A stretch of 64,000 bases of DNA, from positions 31,904,011 through 31,968,010 of the forward strand of contig NC_080082.1 in the NCBI RefSeq assembly GCF_949987535.1. The letters run 5' to 3'. Of the stretch, positions 23,089 through 35,269 are shown piece after piece (the first letter of the stretch is position 1; each line of letters begins with the position of its first letter). Made by a program: the position numbers and the translations under genes. This DNA is from Balaenoptera acutorostrata. Its lineage: Eukaryota > Chordata > Mammalia > Artiodactyla > Balaenopteridae. A model generated the notes under the pieces. The model was not told the origin of the DNA, did no database searches, and saw only the letters and a program-made list of their open reading frames with translations.

Positions 23089-23168
23089 TCCCTGGCAGTC
23101 CAGTGGTTAGGGCTTGACACTTTTGTTGCTGAGGGCCCGGGGTTCAATCCCTGGTCGGAGAACTAGAA
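23089..23168 (+). repeat. Short CHR-type SINE, 3' part missing
   Basis: 'gggaattccctggcagtcca' to 'ccctggtcggagaacta', then a (GA)n run at 23171-23192 where the SINE should continue. Confidence 0.8.
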
Positions 23169-23563
23169 TGGGGAGAGAGAGAGAGAGCGAGAGAGCACCC
23201 TCTCGTGTTTCTTCTTATAAGGACACTAATCCCATTCATGAGGGCTCCATCCTCATGCCTTAATTATCTCCCAAAGGCCCTCATCTCCAAATATCATCAC
23301 GTTGGGAATTAGAGTTTCAACATGTGAATTTTGGGGGACATAAACATTCAATCTACAGTCCTGTATTTATGCCTGATTCATGGCTAAAAATGCAAATGAA
23401 ACCTATCTCTATTTGCAGCTGCCTCTATGTATATGAATGTATGTTATGTATCTGATATTTTCCTACCTCTGGATGGTATTACCAAATTAACAAAGGAGAT
23501 TTATTTTAATTGACTTTTAGAGAAAATAAGCACTTATATAAATTAAATATCACTCAAACTCTC

Positions 23564-23948
23564 AGAAATGTGGGAACTGGACTTCCCTGGTGGCACAGTG
23601 GTTAAGATTCTGCCTGCCAATGCAGGGGACACAGGTTCGAGCCCTGGGCCAGGAAGATCCCACATGCCGTGGAGCAACTAAGCCCGTGTGCCACAACTAC
23701 TGAGCCTGCACTCTAGAGCCCACGAGCCACAACTACTGAGCCCGTGTGCCACAACTACTGAAGCCCGTGCACCTAGAGCCTGTGCTTCACAACAAGAGAA
23801 GCCACTGCAGTGAGAAGTCCACACACTGCAACGAAGAGTAGCCCCAGCTTGCTGCAACAAGAGAAAGCCCACATGTAGCAATGAAGACCCAACACAGCCA
23901 AAAATAAATAAATAAGTAGATAAATAAAAAAAAAGAAATGTGGGAACT
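23564..23948 (+). repeat. Long CHR-type SINE with 15-bp target-site duplication
   Basis: Flanked by agaaatgtgggaact at 23564-23578 and 23934-23948. The body has an extra tandem segment around 'cacaactactgag' compared with other copies. Confidence 0.9.
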
Positions 23949-25150
23949 AACCCAAATGATCTTCAAATTCACATGATTTAGGTAAACCTTTGTTAAATAA
24001 GACTAGTCTAATATTACTGGTTTAATAAAAACCTTCTTTGCCTACAATCATACATTTTTATTCTACTTGGATTTTCTAGTCGAAGCTATTATTATATTTA
24101 CTAGATGTTTAAGATTATAAAACTTATACATTTGATTCTAATCAAATTAAGTCATTACTCTGGCTAACTTTATTTCAACAATGATTATGTTTTATAATAA
24201 ACCTGTCAAAATAGTCTCCAAAATCTTTTTTGCTTACTTGCCACCTTAAAGCTTTACTAAGTTAAATGATAGATATTCATTAAATATCTAGATCACTTCT
24301 AAATAAGATAAAATACTGAAACATTAAGTACTGAACATAAGTTTATATACTTTTGACTTCTTATTTTTACATAAAGACTACAGATACTTGGATCTGTTAA
24401 TAAACATGTTCTTTTGCCCCACTGGGAAATTGTGCTATGAGGAAGCATATGTCTCTTGAAATTGTGAGATGGTATATTCATAATTTTTCTTATCAACTAC
24501 AGAATGCTGGTATATCACAGACAGTTCACAATTGTCTCTTTCCTAGTTTTCTCTGGAAAATAAAGATTACTAAGGGTTAAAAATTATAATCAATATATGT
24601 AAGTGGAACTAATAGAAATAATAAGAGCAGAGGAAAAAACTCTACGCAAAATGTGCCAGGAAAGTAGGATATGTTTTTGATAAGAAAAAGTATACAATGT
24701 ATTAAGGATATGTTTTTGTTAAGGAAAAGAGAGAGTAATTTTGTCCTGAGTTAGTTGATTCAAGGTTGTTTAAAGGTTGCTCCAGAATGAGAAAGAGGAA
24801 GATGTAGGACAGGAACTAGATGGGTCTAGAAAGTTGTAAAGGGTCTGTGAGAGAGAAAGAGAGAGAGAGAGAGAGACTATTTAATCTCATATGGTCAAGC
24901 TAGATAAGATTAAATTGATTTATTATAAGATTTTTAAATGAGCTTTAATATCAGTAGTGTACTAATGCAAAACTAGAGTGTGATTTTTCTCTCTCTTAAA
25001 AAGACAAAATGTGTTGGATTTTTGGCCTGTTTTTAATAAGAGATTGTAAAAGGTTTTCTCTACCTTTTGAATAATCCACCTAGGAAACAAGGATTTTGAA
25101 TCTTACCACAATAATTTCCTGTGTTGTCTTTATCATGCCCTCAGTTATTT
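23949..25150. other. AT-rich sequence, no gene recognised
   Basis: No known repeat word is found, except a (GA)n run at about 24848-24876. It may belong to decayed ERV interior, since probable ERV sequence lies to the left, but that is speculation. Confidence 0.35.
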
Positions 25151-25551
25151 AAGAGAAATGATTCTGGGCTTCCCTGGTGGCACAGTGGTTGGGAATCTGC
25201 CTGCCAATGCAGGGGACACGGGTTCGGACCCTGGTCCAGGAAGATCCCACATGCCGTGGAGTGGCTGAGCCCATGCACCACAGCTGCTGAGCCTGTGCTC
25301 TGGAGCCTGCGAGCCACAACTGCTGAGCCTGCGTGCCGCGATTACTGAGGCCCACGTTCCTAGAGCCCGTGCTCCACAACAAGAGGGGCCACTGCAATGA
25401 GAGGCCCGCATGCCACAGTGGGGAGTGGTCCCTGCTCGTTCCAACTAGAGAAAGCCTGTGTGCAGCAACGAAGACCCAACGCAGCCAAAAATAAATAAAT
25501 AAATAAATTTATTAACAAAACAAAACAAACAAAAAAAAGAGAAACAGTTCT
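25151..25551 (+). repeat. Long CHR-type SINE
   Basis: Starts 'gggcttccctggtggcacag' and ends in (AATAAA)n and (CAAAA)n. Flanks 'aagagaaatgattct' and 'aagagaaacagttct' are diverged target-site copies. Confidence 0.88.
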
Positions 25552-25859
25552 TCTCACTTTTTATAAGAGCTGAGTTTTTTTTTTTACAACCTTGTTACCT
25601 CCTATATTTACTTTCGAAATCTTTCATTGTTATTTCAGTTCAATTGACAATTAAGTATTGTCGCACAGTCACCTGTGCTCCTGGGTTTAAACCCTTTGAC
25701 ATTTTTGACAACTTTCCAAAATCAAATTCTACATGAAGTCTTCTTGACCTCGAACTGACCTTGAGATTTTGCAGAAGGCTCCTAGAACATCTCAAAGGGT
25801 TTGTTTTCTCACTTTGTAAAAAGAGAGATGTTAAACTAATTAGGCTTATTTGACGTGTT

Positions 25860-26178
25860 AAATTGCATGAAGGGCTTCCTTGGTGGCGCAGTGGTTGAGA
25901 ATCTGCCTGCCAATGCAGGGGACACGGGTTCGAGCCCTGGTCTGGGAAGATCCCACATGCCGCAGAACAGCTGGGCCCGTGAGCCACAATTACTGAGCCT
26001 GCGCGTCTGGAGCCTGTGCTCCGCGACAGGAGAGGCTGCGACAGTGAGAGGCCCGCGCACCGTGATGAAGAGTGGCCCCCGCTTGCCACAACTAGAGAAA
26101 GCCCTCGCACAGAAACGAAGACCCAACACAGCCATAAATAAAATAAATAAATAAAATTAAAAAAAAAAATTGCATGAA
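25860..26178 (+). repeat. Long CHR-type SINE with exact target-site duplication
   Basis: aaattgcatgaa occurs at 25860-25871 and 26167-26178. The copy is close to the apparent consensus of this window, so it is relatively young. Confidence 0.92.
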
Positions 26179-26740
26179 AAGCGTTGTCAAATGAGAAGTG
26201 ATACTTAACCTTCCCTAGGCTATATTTGTATGGCTAAATATTGTTAATGTAATTACTTCTGAAATTGTATGAAACTCCTGGAAATTTTTCAGTGCCCTCA
26301 ATGTCCATGATATATACTGGCATAATGTTAACAGTCATAATTCCAGTTATTACTTAAAAAGTTGTATGTCACTGAAACAGTCAGATTTCTTTTGTGAAAT
26401 TGTGTTATTTTTATAGTAAACTTTCATCAAATTTTTAACCATGGTCATTTTAAGCCTTTTATTATTCATGAATAGTTATTGCTTTACTCTGATGCTTACC
26501 TGAAAGCCCTTACAAACAGCTACAAGCCAGAATGCTTCATCTTCAACAAAAGGGACTGACTCAGGCCCATAGAAAGGACTATGGCATGTACTCTGGGGTA
26601 TAGACTTCTGATGGTATTAATAACTTCGAGATGATACCACTGGATTGGGTAAAGAACTCTAGTTGAAACTGCTACTAGATCAAGTAGAACAAGAATTAAT
26701 TACATGAGACACATGAAGAATGACTATAATTTTTATGACT
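26179..26740. other. AT-rich sequence, no gene recognised
   Basis: No recognisable repeat or coding signal. Confidence 0.35.
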
Positions 26741-26985
26741 AAAAATTGTAAAATTTTTTATAATTTTTATATTTATTTTAATTTTATTATATTTTATAAA
26801 ATAAATAAATTTTATACATTTATTTATAAATATATAAATTTATAATTTTATATATTTATTTAAAATTTAAATTTATTTTAAATAAATAAATAATTTATTT
26901 TTATATTTATATTTTTATTTATTGTAAAAATTGTATAATTTTTATAAAATTTTTTAAATTTATGACTAAATTTTTATAATTTTGG
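26741..26985. repeat. Nearly pure A/T low-complexity tract
   Basis: About 240 bases made of AAAT, TTTA and TATA words with only a few G or C, of the kind produced by expansion of a SINE/L1 A-tail. Confidence 0.85.
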
Positions 26986-28419
26986 GGGGAACATTGCTGG
27001 TTCTTTAATGTTATATCTTCTGGATATAAGGAACCCCTTTCTTTTTTCTCTTAGGGTATCTATAACTTACAACAATTTAGTATATTAAATGTTTTTAAAC
27101 AAAACTGAAACATTTATCTTTTTCCCCCTTCTTGCTCCTTCCAGAATTCAGATACCCTTATTGAATATTCTTATTTTCATGGCAATATCGTTATTTGCAT
27201 AAGTTAAATAAGAACCTGTCTTCCTTTTAACAGTATATAGCTGGAAAAATTGGTTATATAACCAAGGTTTCGACTGGAATGCCATATTTGAGAATGATGT
27301 ACATAGAATCAAATATTGCCAGACAGTTTTAAGGAAATAAAGTTGACTTTATGGAGCCATTGCTTACAAAGCTCTCTTGGAAGAACTGGCCTAGTCTCTG
27401 AATTACAGGATTCCCAGCCTTACAGGTGAGTAAGGAAAGTCAGTTTCTGGAAGATGCAGGAAACTTAGGATATTCTGGGGACCTTGAGAAGAGAGGATTT
27501 CATCTAAATCTATAGGCAGTGTAGATAGTTGATGGCAAGTTCTTGGCTTGCTTCCTACTCTCAAGTACACTTTTAAAAGTCCAATATGAGATTCTTTATG
27601 AGAAGTTCCAGCAAAGAGAACTTTAAAAGACCTATGTAGTCAGTTACCATTCTTGCTGCACTTATGTAAATAAGCAGGCCAAATCCAATGAAACCAGACT
27701 TATTTTGCAATCAAGAATAATCTTACTTTGATTATCTTTGATGAAAATAGGTGACTGTAGGGAGAAATTACGTTTCTATGGAAAACTATAACCCACCCTT
27801 GAGGGTTTTCAGATTCTAGTCTTGTTCCTTGTCTTTGAGCTATTTTTCATCTTTTTGTAAACTGGATCTTGCTGTCTTGTTCGTTTTGTCAGTAATGAAC
27901 ACTTCCAATTCTTCTCCCACCCTCCTGACTTGACACCACTGAGAACAAAAACTGTCCTTTTCCGGAAACACTGAAAGTGGAAGTTGGCTTGATAGAACTT
28001 CAAAGGATCTATCACAACAGGGCAGGCCACCCAGAGTTTTTGTTATCATTTTTGTATCTGGTCTTCAAAGATAGTGTTGCATGGAATTCACCTTGGGAAA
28101 GGCTAGTTTGATGGATTATAATTTCCCTTCCTCCTCAAGTCTCTGTGTTTCTCTGATTCTTCTGCTTAAGGATTCTCACAGTTTTCTTCATTATCTCCTC
28201 AAAGTTCTTGAATCTTAAGAACTTTGGATTTACAGGGAGAAATGCTTCCCAAGGTCTGACCATAAGATGAGTCTCCCAGTCAAGGAGAGCACTGAGTTCA
28301 GTGTCTCATGTGTAGTCACGTCTCAGAATAAGTTTATTGAATACTGAATGGATTTTCATCTGGCTGGTGTAGAGGAGGAAAAAAAATTTGTTTCCCTCTA
28401 CCTATCTTAGGTTTATTGG
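26986..28419. other. No gene recognised; possible decayed ERV interior
   Basis: Moderately AT-rich. Two overlapping minus-strand frames near 27810-28050 have no retroviral motif I can name. The texture resembles old retroviral sequence, but I cannot support a call. Confidence 0.3.
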
Positions 28420-28969
28420 CTAGGGTCCTGCCAATTAGACTAACAAAAGATAGATTAACAAGGGAAAAATAAACAATTGTTTATTAATGTGTACATCATG
28501 CACTCAGTGCATGAATAACTCAAAGGGGTGGTTAGAACTTGGACTTATCTAGCATTTTAACAAAAGATCCATAATTTTGTAGAGAAGTGACAAGACAAAG
28601 AAAAGGACTGATCTTCTAGGGGCAGTAAATTGTGGGAAGGCAAATATATGAGGAAACCAATGGTAGATAAGGCTTAGTTAGTGAGGTTTGTTTGTATAGA
28701 CTTTTTCTCAGGGCTGTCTGTCTCTGATGATAAGGTTGTTATTCCCTTCTTGGTAGGGGAGGTGGGTGGGGGAGACCTTCAGGATGGCAATTTGTGTTCT
28801 GCTTTCTGTTAGACAAAAGGAGGGCAGAGAGCTTATCCTGTGTCTTTTTGTTAATTACCTTTGGCTCAAAATAATTCTTATGCCAGAGTGGCATATTTTG
28901 AGGTGGCATACTGTGAACCCCTTCACTGGGGCAGGCGGGCAGGGTTCTACCTGGAGGCAAGGGGATAAG
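28420..28969 (-). mobile_element. Probable ERV LTR in reverse
   Basis: 'ccaattagactaacaaaaga', 'caattgtttattaatgtg' (reverse of a TTAATAAACAATTG poly(A) region) and 'aggaaaccaatggtagataa' are LTR-like. Boundaries are uncertain. Confidence 0.4.
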
Positions 28970-29308
28970 CTACAATGTAAACTCTAATAAATTTACTTAT
29001 CTATTTTGATTGCGTTGTGTCTTCGTTGCTGCGCTCAAGCTTTCTCTAGCTGCAGCGAAGGGGGGCTACTCTTCGTGGCAGTGCGTGGGCTTCTCATTGC
29101 GGTGGCTTCTCTTGTTCCAGAGCACGGGCTCTAGGCGTGTGGGCTTCAGCAGTTGCGGCTCACAGGCTCAGTAGCTGTGGCGCACGGGCTTAGTTGCTCC
29201 GTGGCATGTGGGATCTTCCCGGACCAGGGCTCGAACCCGTGTCCACTGCATTGGTAGGTGGATTCTTAACCACTGTGCCACCAGGGAAGTCCCTACGATG
29301 TGAACTCT
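28970..29308 (-). repeat. Long CHR-type SINE
   Basis: Minus-strand copy flanked by 'ctacaatgtaaactct' and 'ctacgatgtgaactct', a 16-bp target-site pair with two mismatches. Confidence 0.9.
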
Positions 29309-29314
29309 ATAAGG

Positions 29315-29405
29315 GGAAAAGCCTATAATAGTGCCTGACACATATTAAGTGATCAATAAGTATGTTGTTTGTTTTTTTAAATTACTTGTTGAATAAATGA
29401 ATGGG
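29315..29405 (+). repeat. L2 tail
   Basis: 'agtgcctgacacatattaag' and 'ttgttgaataaatgaatg' are the L2 3' terminus. Confidence 0.6.
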
Positions 29406-29459
29406 CTGACATATCTACTTGAATGTGCTAAAGGCACATTAACCTTAATTTGCCCAAAC

Positions 29460-30330
29460 CAAACTCATGCTCCTCTCATCCCCTGCTCCCCTAAATCTGT
29501 TTCTCTGCCAGTGTTCCCTGTCATGGGAAACAGCACCACTATCCATCCTGCTGCTCAAACTAGAGCCTGAAGTCATCCTTGATGCATCCCATCCTTCGCC
29601 ATCCTCCCACTTCTAATTGACCACCAAGCCCAGTTATTCTCTTTATATCCTTTGACTCCGTCTTCTTTATTCCACTTCTGCCACTATTACCTAGACCAAG
29701 TCACCATTCTCTCTTGCCTGGACTACATTAGTAGCCTTTGAACGAGTCTTTTATGAAGCTATGGCCCAGTTGCAATCATTCTTCCTCCTTCAACCAGAGG
29801 GACCTTTTCAAAACACACATCTGATCACCTACCACTATCTGATCCCAACAAAACAAAACAAGCTTTCTTCAATGGTTTTCACAGAGATCAAAATTCTTAT
29901 GTGGTCAGCAAGACCCTATAAAGACAGTGCTTCAGTTACCCCTCCAGCCTCACATTCCTACTTTTTACATACTAGCTACACAGAACTTCTTTCACTTCTT
30001 CAGATGCATCCCATTTCCTCTTGAGATCTTGCATGTGCTCCTCCCCGGCCTTTTTGACATTGTAACTCTGGCCCTTCCCTCATGGTTTAGTCCATTCTCA
30101 CATCCCCTGGGAAGCCTTCCCTAACCTCTGTGCCAAGTCGATTCTCCATGAACCTGACCTTTGTAGCACTGTCGCAGTTGTCATTTCACATTCATTTATG
30201 AGATCTGATGTCAGTCTCCCAAGCTAGGTCTCCATGACGGCAAACACTTTTCTATCATCTAAAAGGGGGCTTATCCTGCGGTAGCATATCCTGTGGTAGC
30301 ACTCAATAAATATTTGATAGATGCATGGAT
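29460..30330 (+). repeat. L2 3' region, long fragment
   Basis: A run of L2 words: 'tctcttgcctggactacatt', 'ttcaaaacacacatctgatc', 'ggtctccatgacggcaaaca' and the terminal 'actcaataaatatttgatag'. Short frames inside it are repeat-derived. Confidence 0.7.
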
Positions 30331-31489
30331 AGACTTTTAAAATACTTTGAACAGAGGTTTAATGCACGTATGGAAAAGTGAACATACCATATGTGTTCAA
30401 TGAACTTCCACGAAGTGATGGATAGACTTGTAAAAAGTTTCTTTTCAGGTTTTGGATTGTTAAACTTAGCTGAAGAGAAATGTTGTCTAAAGCTAGCTAT
30501 AGCAAGTGAGCACTAGAGGGCAATAGAGACAAAGGAATGAAGACTCAGCTCTACCAGGCTGTGATCCAGGAGAGCAGTGGATGCTCTGCAGTTTCTCAGA
30601 GGTGCAAAGGATTCTGGGAAATTCTATGGCCAACCAGACATGACTCTGGAGGCCAGAGGCCAAAGAAGCCTCCTTTGAGATGCTGAGCAAGCAGGGAGAT
30701 GCCTTATTATTGCTGTTGTTTAACTGTGCTTGTCAGTACCCTTTAGGTACAAGGATAGCACATGTGGATAATCTTAGTAATACCCAGAGATGTCAAGGAG
30801 ACAGAGATATGTCCCAGCAGTCACATAAAAGAGGGTCTCAAAGAACTGGAATGAGCTGCAACAATGACCTGGCCATCTTGTCACCCCTGAAGAGTGGGCA
30901 TCTGCTCCTCCTTAATCTTGTGATGCTGTGGGACTCATAACTCTTCTGTCTCTGCTTCTTTTTCCAATGGTTCTCCCTGTATTTTTGACTTCCAGCTACT
31001 TCCTCTGCACTTCTGCTGCCTTTCTCCAGCCCTCCACCCCCAATTACCTTACACCAAACTCTGTTGTGAGCTGCTGACTAGTAGTGACCAGGTAGTGATC
31101 AAGTAATCATCCACCATCCATCTGGTTGTAAGTGACCTTGTGTCCAGCCTGCTATAACCAGCAGTGTGGACAGGGTACAAGCCCATACAGCACTAACCAC
31201 CACAACTTTATGGAAGGAACCCCCCCGGCCTCTCTCTCAGGAGGAGGGCAAGTGCTGACTTACTCTCCAAAACGCTTGACAATGAATTAAAAGCACTACC
31301 AACCCATTAGCAACACAGCTAAGCAGTCTCAGGCTTCACTTCCTTTAATCATTAATCTTATTGGCTACTGAGTATACTCTACCCTCCATTCATTCTAGTC
31401 TAAAGGACTATGAGGCTGACACTTTTGTTTGAGTCTAGATTAGGCCACTTGCAAACTGGGTGTCTTTGTGATCTCGGGTGGCCTCGGCC
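30331..31489. other. No gene or clear repeat recognised
   Basis: An 86-codon frame at 30680-30940 has no recognisable domain. The rest is single-copy-looking. Confidence 0.4.
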
Positions 31490-31511
31490 TGCCGCAGCTT
31501 GAAACAGGATT

Positions 31512-31588
31512 TCGGTTCCCCAGCCAGAGTTTAAAGTTAGGCTGTGGCTGTGAGAGCACTGAATCCTAGTCGCTAGACCGTGACAGCT
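31512..31588 (-). tRNA. tRNA-Glu-like relic (decayed, CTC anticodon position retained)
   Basis: Read on the minus strand, the segment has 'cggtctagcgactaggattc' (D-arm and A box) followed by 'agtgctctcacagcc' with CTC at the anticodon position, then 'ctggctggggaacc' at the acceptor/T-arm side. This follows vertebrate tRNA-Glu closely. The T-arm has lost the GTTCGAT box and stem pairing is broken, so it is a pseudogene or SINE-head remnant rather than a working gene. It directly abuts an LTR read in the same direction. Confidence 0.6.
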
Positions 31589-31960
31589 AGTGGCCAGCTG
31601 TGTAGAAATGAATTTCCACAGAGAGATGGAAAGTAGTGAAACAAGTAAAGTGTTTATTAGAGGAAAAAGAGCACCTGTGAATAGGCACACAGGGTGGGCT
31701 CAGAGAGAAAGTTGCGCCCTCGTGGTAGTTTGAATCACTTTTATGGGGCATTTCTTCAGGGTTTTCTTTGGCCAATCATCTTGCTTTGCCTGGTTCTGAG
31801 TCTGTATTTGGTTTATCTCAGGGTCCTCCCCTGTGTGCGTGAACATCTCTTAGCCGAGATGGATTCTAGCGAAGAGGCCTATGGGTAGGTTGACATCACT
31901 CCCTTTTTGACCTCCAAGGAGCCTTTCTGAACATGTATAGTCAGGAAAGCCTCCTTGACC
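31589..31960 (-). mobile_element. Probable ERV LTR in reverse
   Basis: On the minus strand a poly(A) signal 'ctaataaacactttacttg' (complement of 31645-31663) lies before a U5-like stretch that ends next to the tRNA-Glu-like relic. U3-like sequence lies to the right ('ataaaagtgattcaaac' in reverse near 31728-31745). No internal retroviral region is seen. Confidence 0.5.
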
Positions 31961-32079
31961 TCGAGAATGAGAAATATGTGGTCTCTTATCTGGGCAGGGC
32001 TCAGCTCCTCCTCCTCTTCATCTTGGAGTTATCTGCCCACAGGGGACAAACTCCAGCTGCTCAGCCTGGGGCCCATCTA

Positions 32080-32190
32080 TCTCCTGCCTCACTTGGGCAA
32101 GTCACTTAACCTCTCTGAGCCTGTTTCCATTTCTGTACAATGGGGGTGATCATTACCTTCCTTAGGATTAAGGTGAGAGCTCTTTTCAAG
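32080..32190 (+). repeat. MIR SINE fragment
   Basis: 'cttgggcaagtcacttaacc' and 'tctctgagcctgtttccat' followed by 'gtacaatgggggtgatcatt'. Confidence 0.8.
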
Positions 32191-32204
32191 TTGTAGAACA
32201 CTGG

Positions 32205-32700
32205 ATCAGGGGCTCTCAACCTCAGCTGTACATCAGAACCACTGTGGTGCTTTAAAAACATACAGATGAGGCTTCCCTGGTGGCTCAGTGGTTGAGAATC
32301 TGCCTGCCAATGCAGGGGACACGGGTTCGAGCCCTGGTCTGGGAAGATCCCACATGCTGTGGAGCAACTGGGCCTGTGAGCCACAGCTACTGAGCCTGCG
32401 TGTCTGGAGCCTGTGCTCTGCAACAAGAGAGGCCGCGATAGTGAGAGGCCCGCGCACCGCGATGAAGAGTGGCCCCCACTTGCTGCAACAAGAGAAAGCC
32501 CTCGCACAGAAACGAAGACCCAACACAGCCATAAATAAATAAATAAATAATTTAAAAAACCCCAAAACATACAGATGTCCAGTCCCTACCTCTAGAAATG
32601 CTGACTTAGAGGTCTGGTTTGATGCTTGGGTTTAAAATACTCCATAAGTGATTTCATTGCACATGCTAAGTTAAGAATCTTTGCACTTCACAAAAGATAG
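32205..32700 (+). repeat. MER5A-like element split by a SINE
   Basis: The left part 'ggctctcaacctcagctgta' and the right part 'cagatgtccagtccctacct' rejoin across the SINE with a copy of aaaacatacagatg on each side. Confidence 0.75.
32255..32577 (+). repeat. Long CHR-type SINE with exact 14-bp target-site duplication
   Basis: aaaacatacagatg occurs at 32255-32268 and 32564-32577. Body from 'aggcttccctggtggctcag' to an (AATA)n tail. Confidence 0.92.
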
Positions 32701-33459
32701 ATGGTATTTTTATTATCTAGTACAACCAAAGAGCTGAGGCATGACTCCTGGCCACTCGACTATCCCCTGGTCATCATTCTTGGCGGAAATTGGCCTGCAT
32801 TAAAGTACAAAATTGCATCAGGTACACTGCTCTGGAGCATAGAGACAAAGACTCCTTGAGGCCAATGACCTTAGGCAGGATGAAAATCATGGGTAGGGCA
32901 TGTCAGTGATGAAGTGGTGTATATCCCTAAGAGCAGACATTTACAGCTCAGGTGAGTTGAGGTCCAAGTTCAGGGCATACCTGTGGAGGGAACAATAACT
33001 CTAGGGAAAGTCAAGCTGAATGAAGGTGAGTTCAGGCCCTTCTTCTCTTGGGAAGGAGGAGTTTCAACATCTAAAGCCCCACCACCATGTCCTTTCTAAT
33101 GAGCTGGCTCAGAAAAACCTGATTTCTACCCGTGATTAAACAAAAATCAATTCCAATTTAAATGCATTCCAACCTTTCATATTATAGTTGTAGAGCTAAT
33201 TGCTCTGAATTGTCATATGCTGTAAGGCAGAAAGGCATCATTAAAGTACTAAAAATTCTTTCCATGAAATGGATCTGTGCCAGAGAGAGAAGGCCACTGA
33301 TGAGTTCTTCTTAAGTAGGTTGTTTTGGATATGGATATATTTTTTAGGTATCTTTGGGAAAAACTCTCAAATCTGCAAGAGGGGACACTTTGTTGGAGCT
33401 TGCATAAGTTCTTAACAAACAGTGATTGCAGGGGTCTGTGCTTTGGAGGGTTCATTGAT
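32701..33459. other. No gene or clear repeat recognised
   Basis: Single-copy-looking sequence. The 68-codon minus frame at 33249-33455 has no motif. Confidence 0.4.
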
Positions 33460-34130
33460 CCATCCCTTCATTCATTCTTCTTTCATTAATTCCTTCTTTT
33501 TATTTGATGGATATTCTGTGCTTACCATATGCCAGGCTTTGTGGTGACCCTGGGGATCCAGTGGTGAGCAAAAGAAGACATAATTTCATTCTTTATGGTG
33601 TTTATAGCCTAGTAGGGATGTTAATCAAATAAATGTGTGAAATTCCAACTGTGACAAATATGTTGGAACCAAAATTGGGGGAGTTTGGCTGAGGGATGTC
33701 AGGGAAAGTTTGCTCTGAGAAAAGCTTTGTGTGTGTTGAGATCTCCAGATCTCAAGGATGAGGAGGTGTTAACCATGTGGAGGTGTCAGCATGTGCAAAG
33801 GCCCTGTGGTGGAAGGATGTTTGACTACTGGGAGTAGAAGGTCAGTGTTCCTGGAGCTCAGAGAGAGACAGGCATGGGTGCGAGATGAGATTGGAGAGAG
33901 AATGAGAGGCCACACTGTGCTGGACATTAGGCCACAGTTATGCTGCTGGTCTTTATCTTGAGAGCAGTAAGGACCCAATGACACGGCTTTCATTAACATG
34001 GGGTGTGATGGAGGAGGATGTGAGCGCTATGGCCACAATGAGGTGAGACCAGTTAGGAGGTTATCACTGTCCCTGGGCAGGAGATGGGGACTCCCTAGGA
34101 GGCTAGACCAAACAGAGACCGATTCCCTGC
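33460..34130 (-). repeat. L2 fragment
   Basis: 'accatatgccaggctttgtg', 'gtggtgagcaaaagaagaca', 'gcatgtgcaaaggccctgtg' and 'agcagtaaggacccaatgac' are L2 words in reverse order. Confidence 0.7.
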
Positions 34131-34499
34131 TCAGAGCAGACTGGGTGCTTCTCCCAAGGCTGGGCATGTTGGCAGTTAGTCCCTCTGGGGGCTGGGGGGC
34201 CACATACACTGGACAATGCCTCCTCCTTGCCTGTGTTCTTCACTGCATCTAGGGATTGCACAGCAAGTCTGCACCAGCTCCTCCTGCCTCAAAGAGGAGT
34301 GAGAAGAGAATGTGCTTTTAGCAACTGTATTTGCTTTTGTGCTTTTAGAATTCATTTGAAGTTGCTGAAGACATCCTGGTGGATGTGAGCCAAAGCATTT
34401 GAATAACAGCCTGGAACTCATGAGATGAGCCCAAATAAGACAGAATCACTTACTTTTTCTTTTTCCAAGTATGCGTGCAATTCACTTATTAAAAATCAT
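34131..34499. other. No gene or clear repeat recognised
   Basis: No open frame or motif of note. Confidence 0.35.
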
Positions 34500-34505
34500 C
34501 CATGT

Positions 34506-34655
34506 GGGAATTCCCTGGCAATCCAGGGGTTAGGACTCCACACTTTCACTGCCGAGGGCCCGGGTTCGATCCCTGGTTGGGGAACTAAGATCCCACAAGC
34601 AGCATGGCATGGCCAAAACAAACAAACAAACAAAACAAAACAAATAAAAAAACCA
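34506..34655 (+). repeat. Short CHR-type SINE
   Basis: 'gggaattccctggcaatcca' to 'catggccaaaac' with (CAAA)n tail. Confidence 0.88.
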
Positions 34656-34744
34656 CCTACTAAGAGATATTAGGTGAAAATTTAGGAACACGATGTGATT
34701 GGCCATATTTTAATCTACATTAGTTTCTTTTGTTTGTATTATTA

Positions 34745-34990
34745 AAAAAACACTTTACTGAGCTATAATTCACATACTATAAAGTCTGCTCTTTTAAAGG
34801 GTTCCATTCAGTGGTTTTTAGTATAGTCATAGGGTTGGGCAAATATCCATTTAAAAAATAGTGCCAATTTTTCCTTTCATTAAAAAATTTTGTTTATTTA
34901 GTTTACAAACTTTCTACTATAGAAAATTTCAAACTTCTGTATAAGTTGAGACTAGTAGATGAAGCTCCTAGTACTTAATATTCTTTTATT
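34745..34990 (-). repeat. L1 3' region fragment
   Basis: 'ttactgagctataattcaca' and 'gggttccattcagtggtttt' are the reverse of an L1M 3' UTR; 'ttctactatagaaaatttca' follows. Confidence 0.7.
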
Positions 34991-35269
34991 TAAACAAACG
35001 GTTTGTTTGGAAGGCAGCTATGCTCACAGCTATACCACCAGCACTGCACACAAGAGGTTTGTTTGAATCAGAATCCAAGCAAAGCTCATATATTGTCTGT
35101 GGTTGATGTATCTCTTGTCTCTTTAATTTACAGGTTCCTCCTCTCTCTTTTTTCCTTTGCAATTTATTCGTTGAAGAAATTGCGTTATTTACTCTATCGA
35201 ATTTCCCTAAAGTATTTATTTATTTAAAAAATGTTTATTTTTAGTATCAGGCCAAAGTAGAAGGGAGAA

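Larger units (their letters stand above)
22830..23365 (-). mobile_element. MaLR-type LTR in reverse, split by a purine repeat and a short SINE
   Basis: 'cttagtttgggctgctataa', 'ttatttctcacagtgctgga', 'cttcttataaggacactaat' and 'tcaacatgtgaattttgggg' are MLT1-group words in reverse. The middle (about 23010-23180) is foreign. Confidence 0.75.

Noticed and set aside
25855..26154. Recurring predicted peptides of the type VENLPANAGDTGSSPGLGRSHMP
   Set aside because: They appear in every + oriented long SINE and are the SINE body in translation, not a protein family.
32269..32345. tRNA-like A and B boxes at SINE heads
   Set aside because: They are the tRNA-derived promoter part of CHR SINEs, not tRNA genes.
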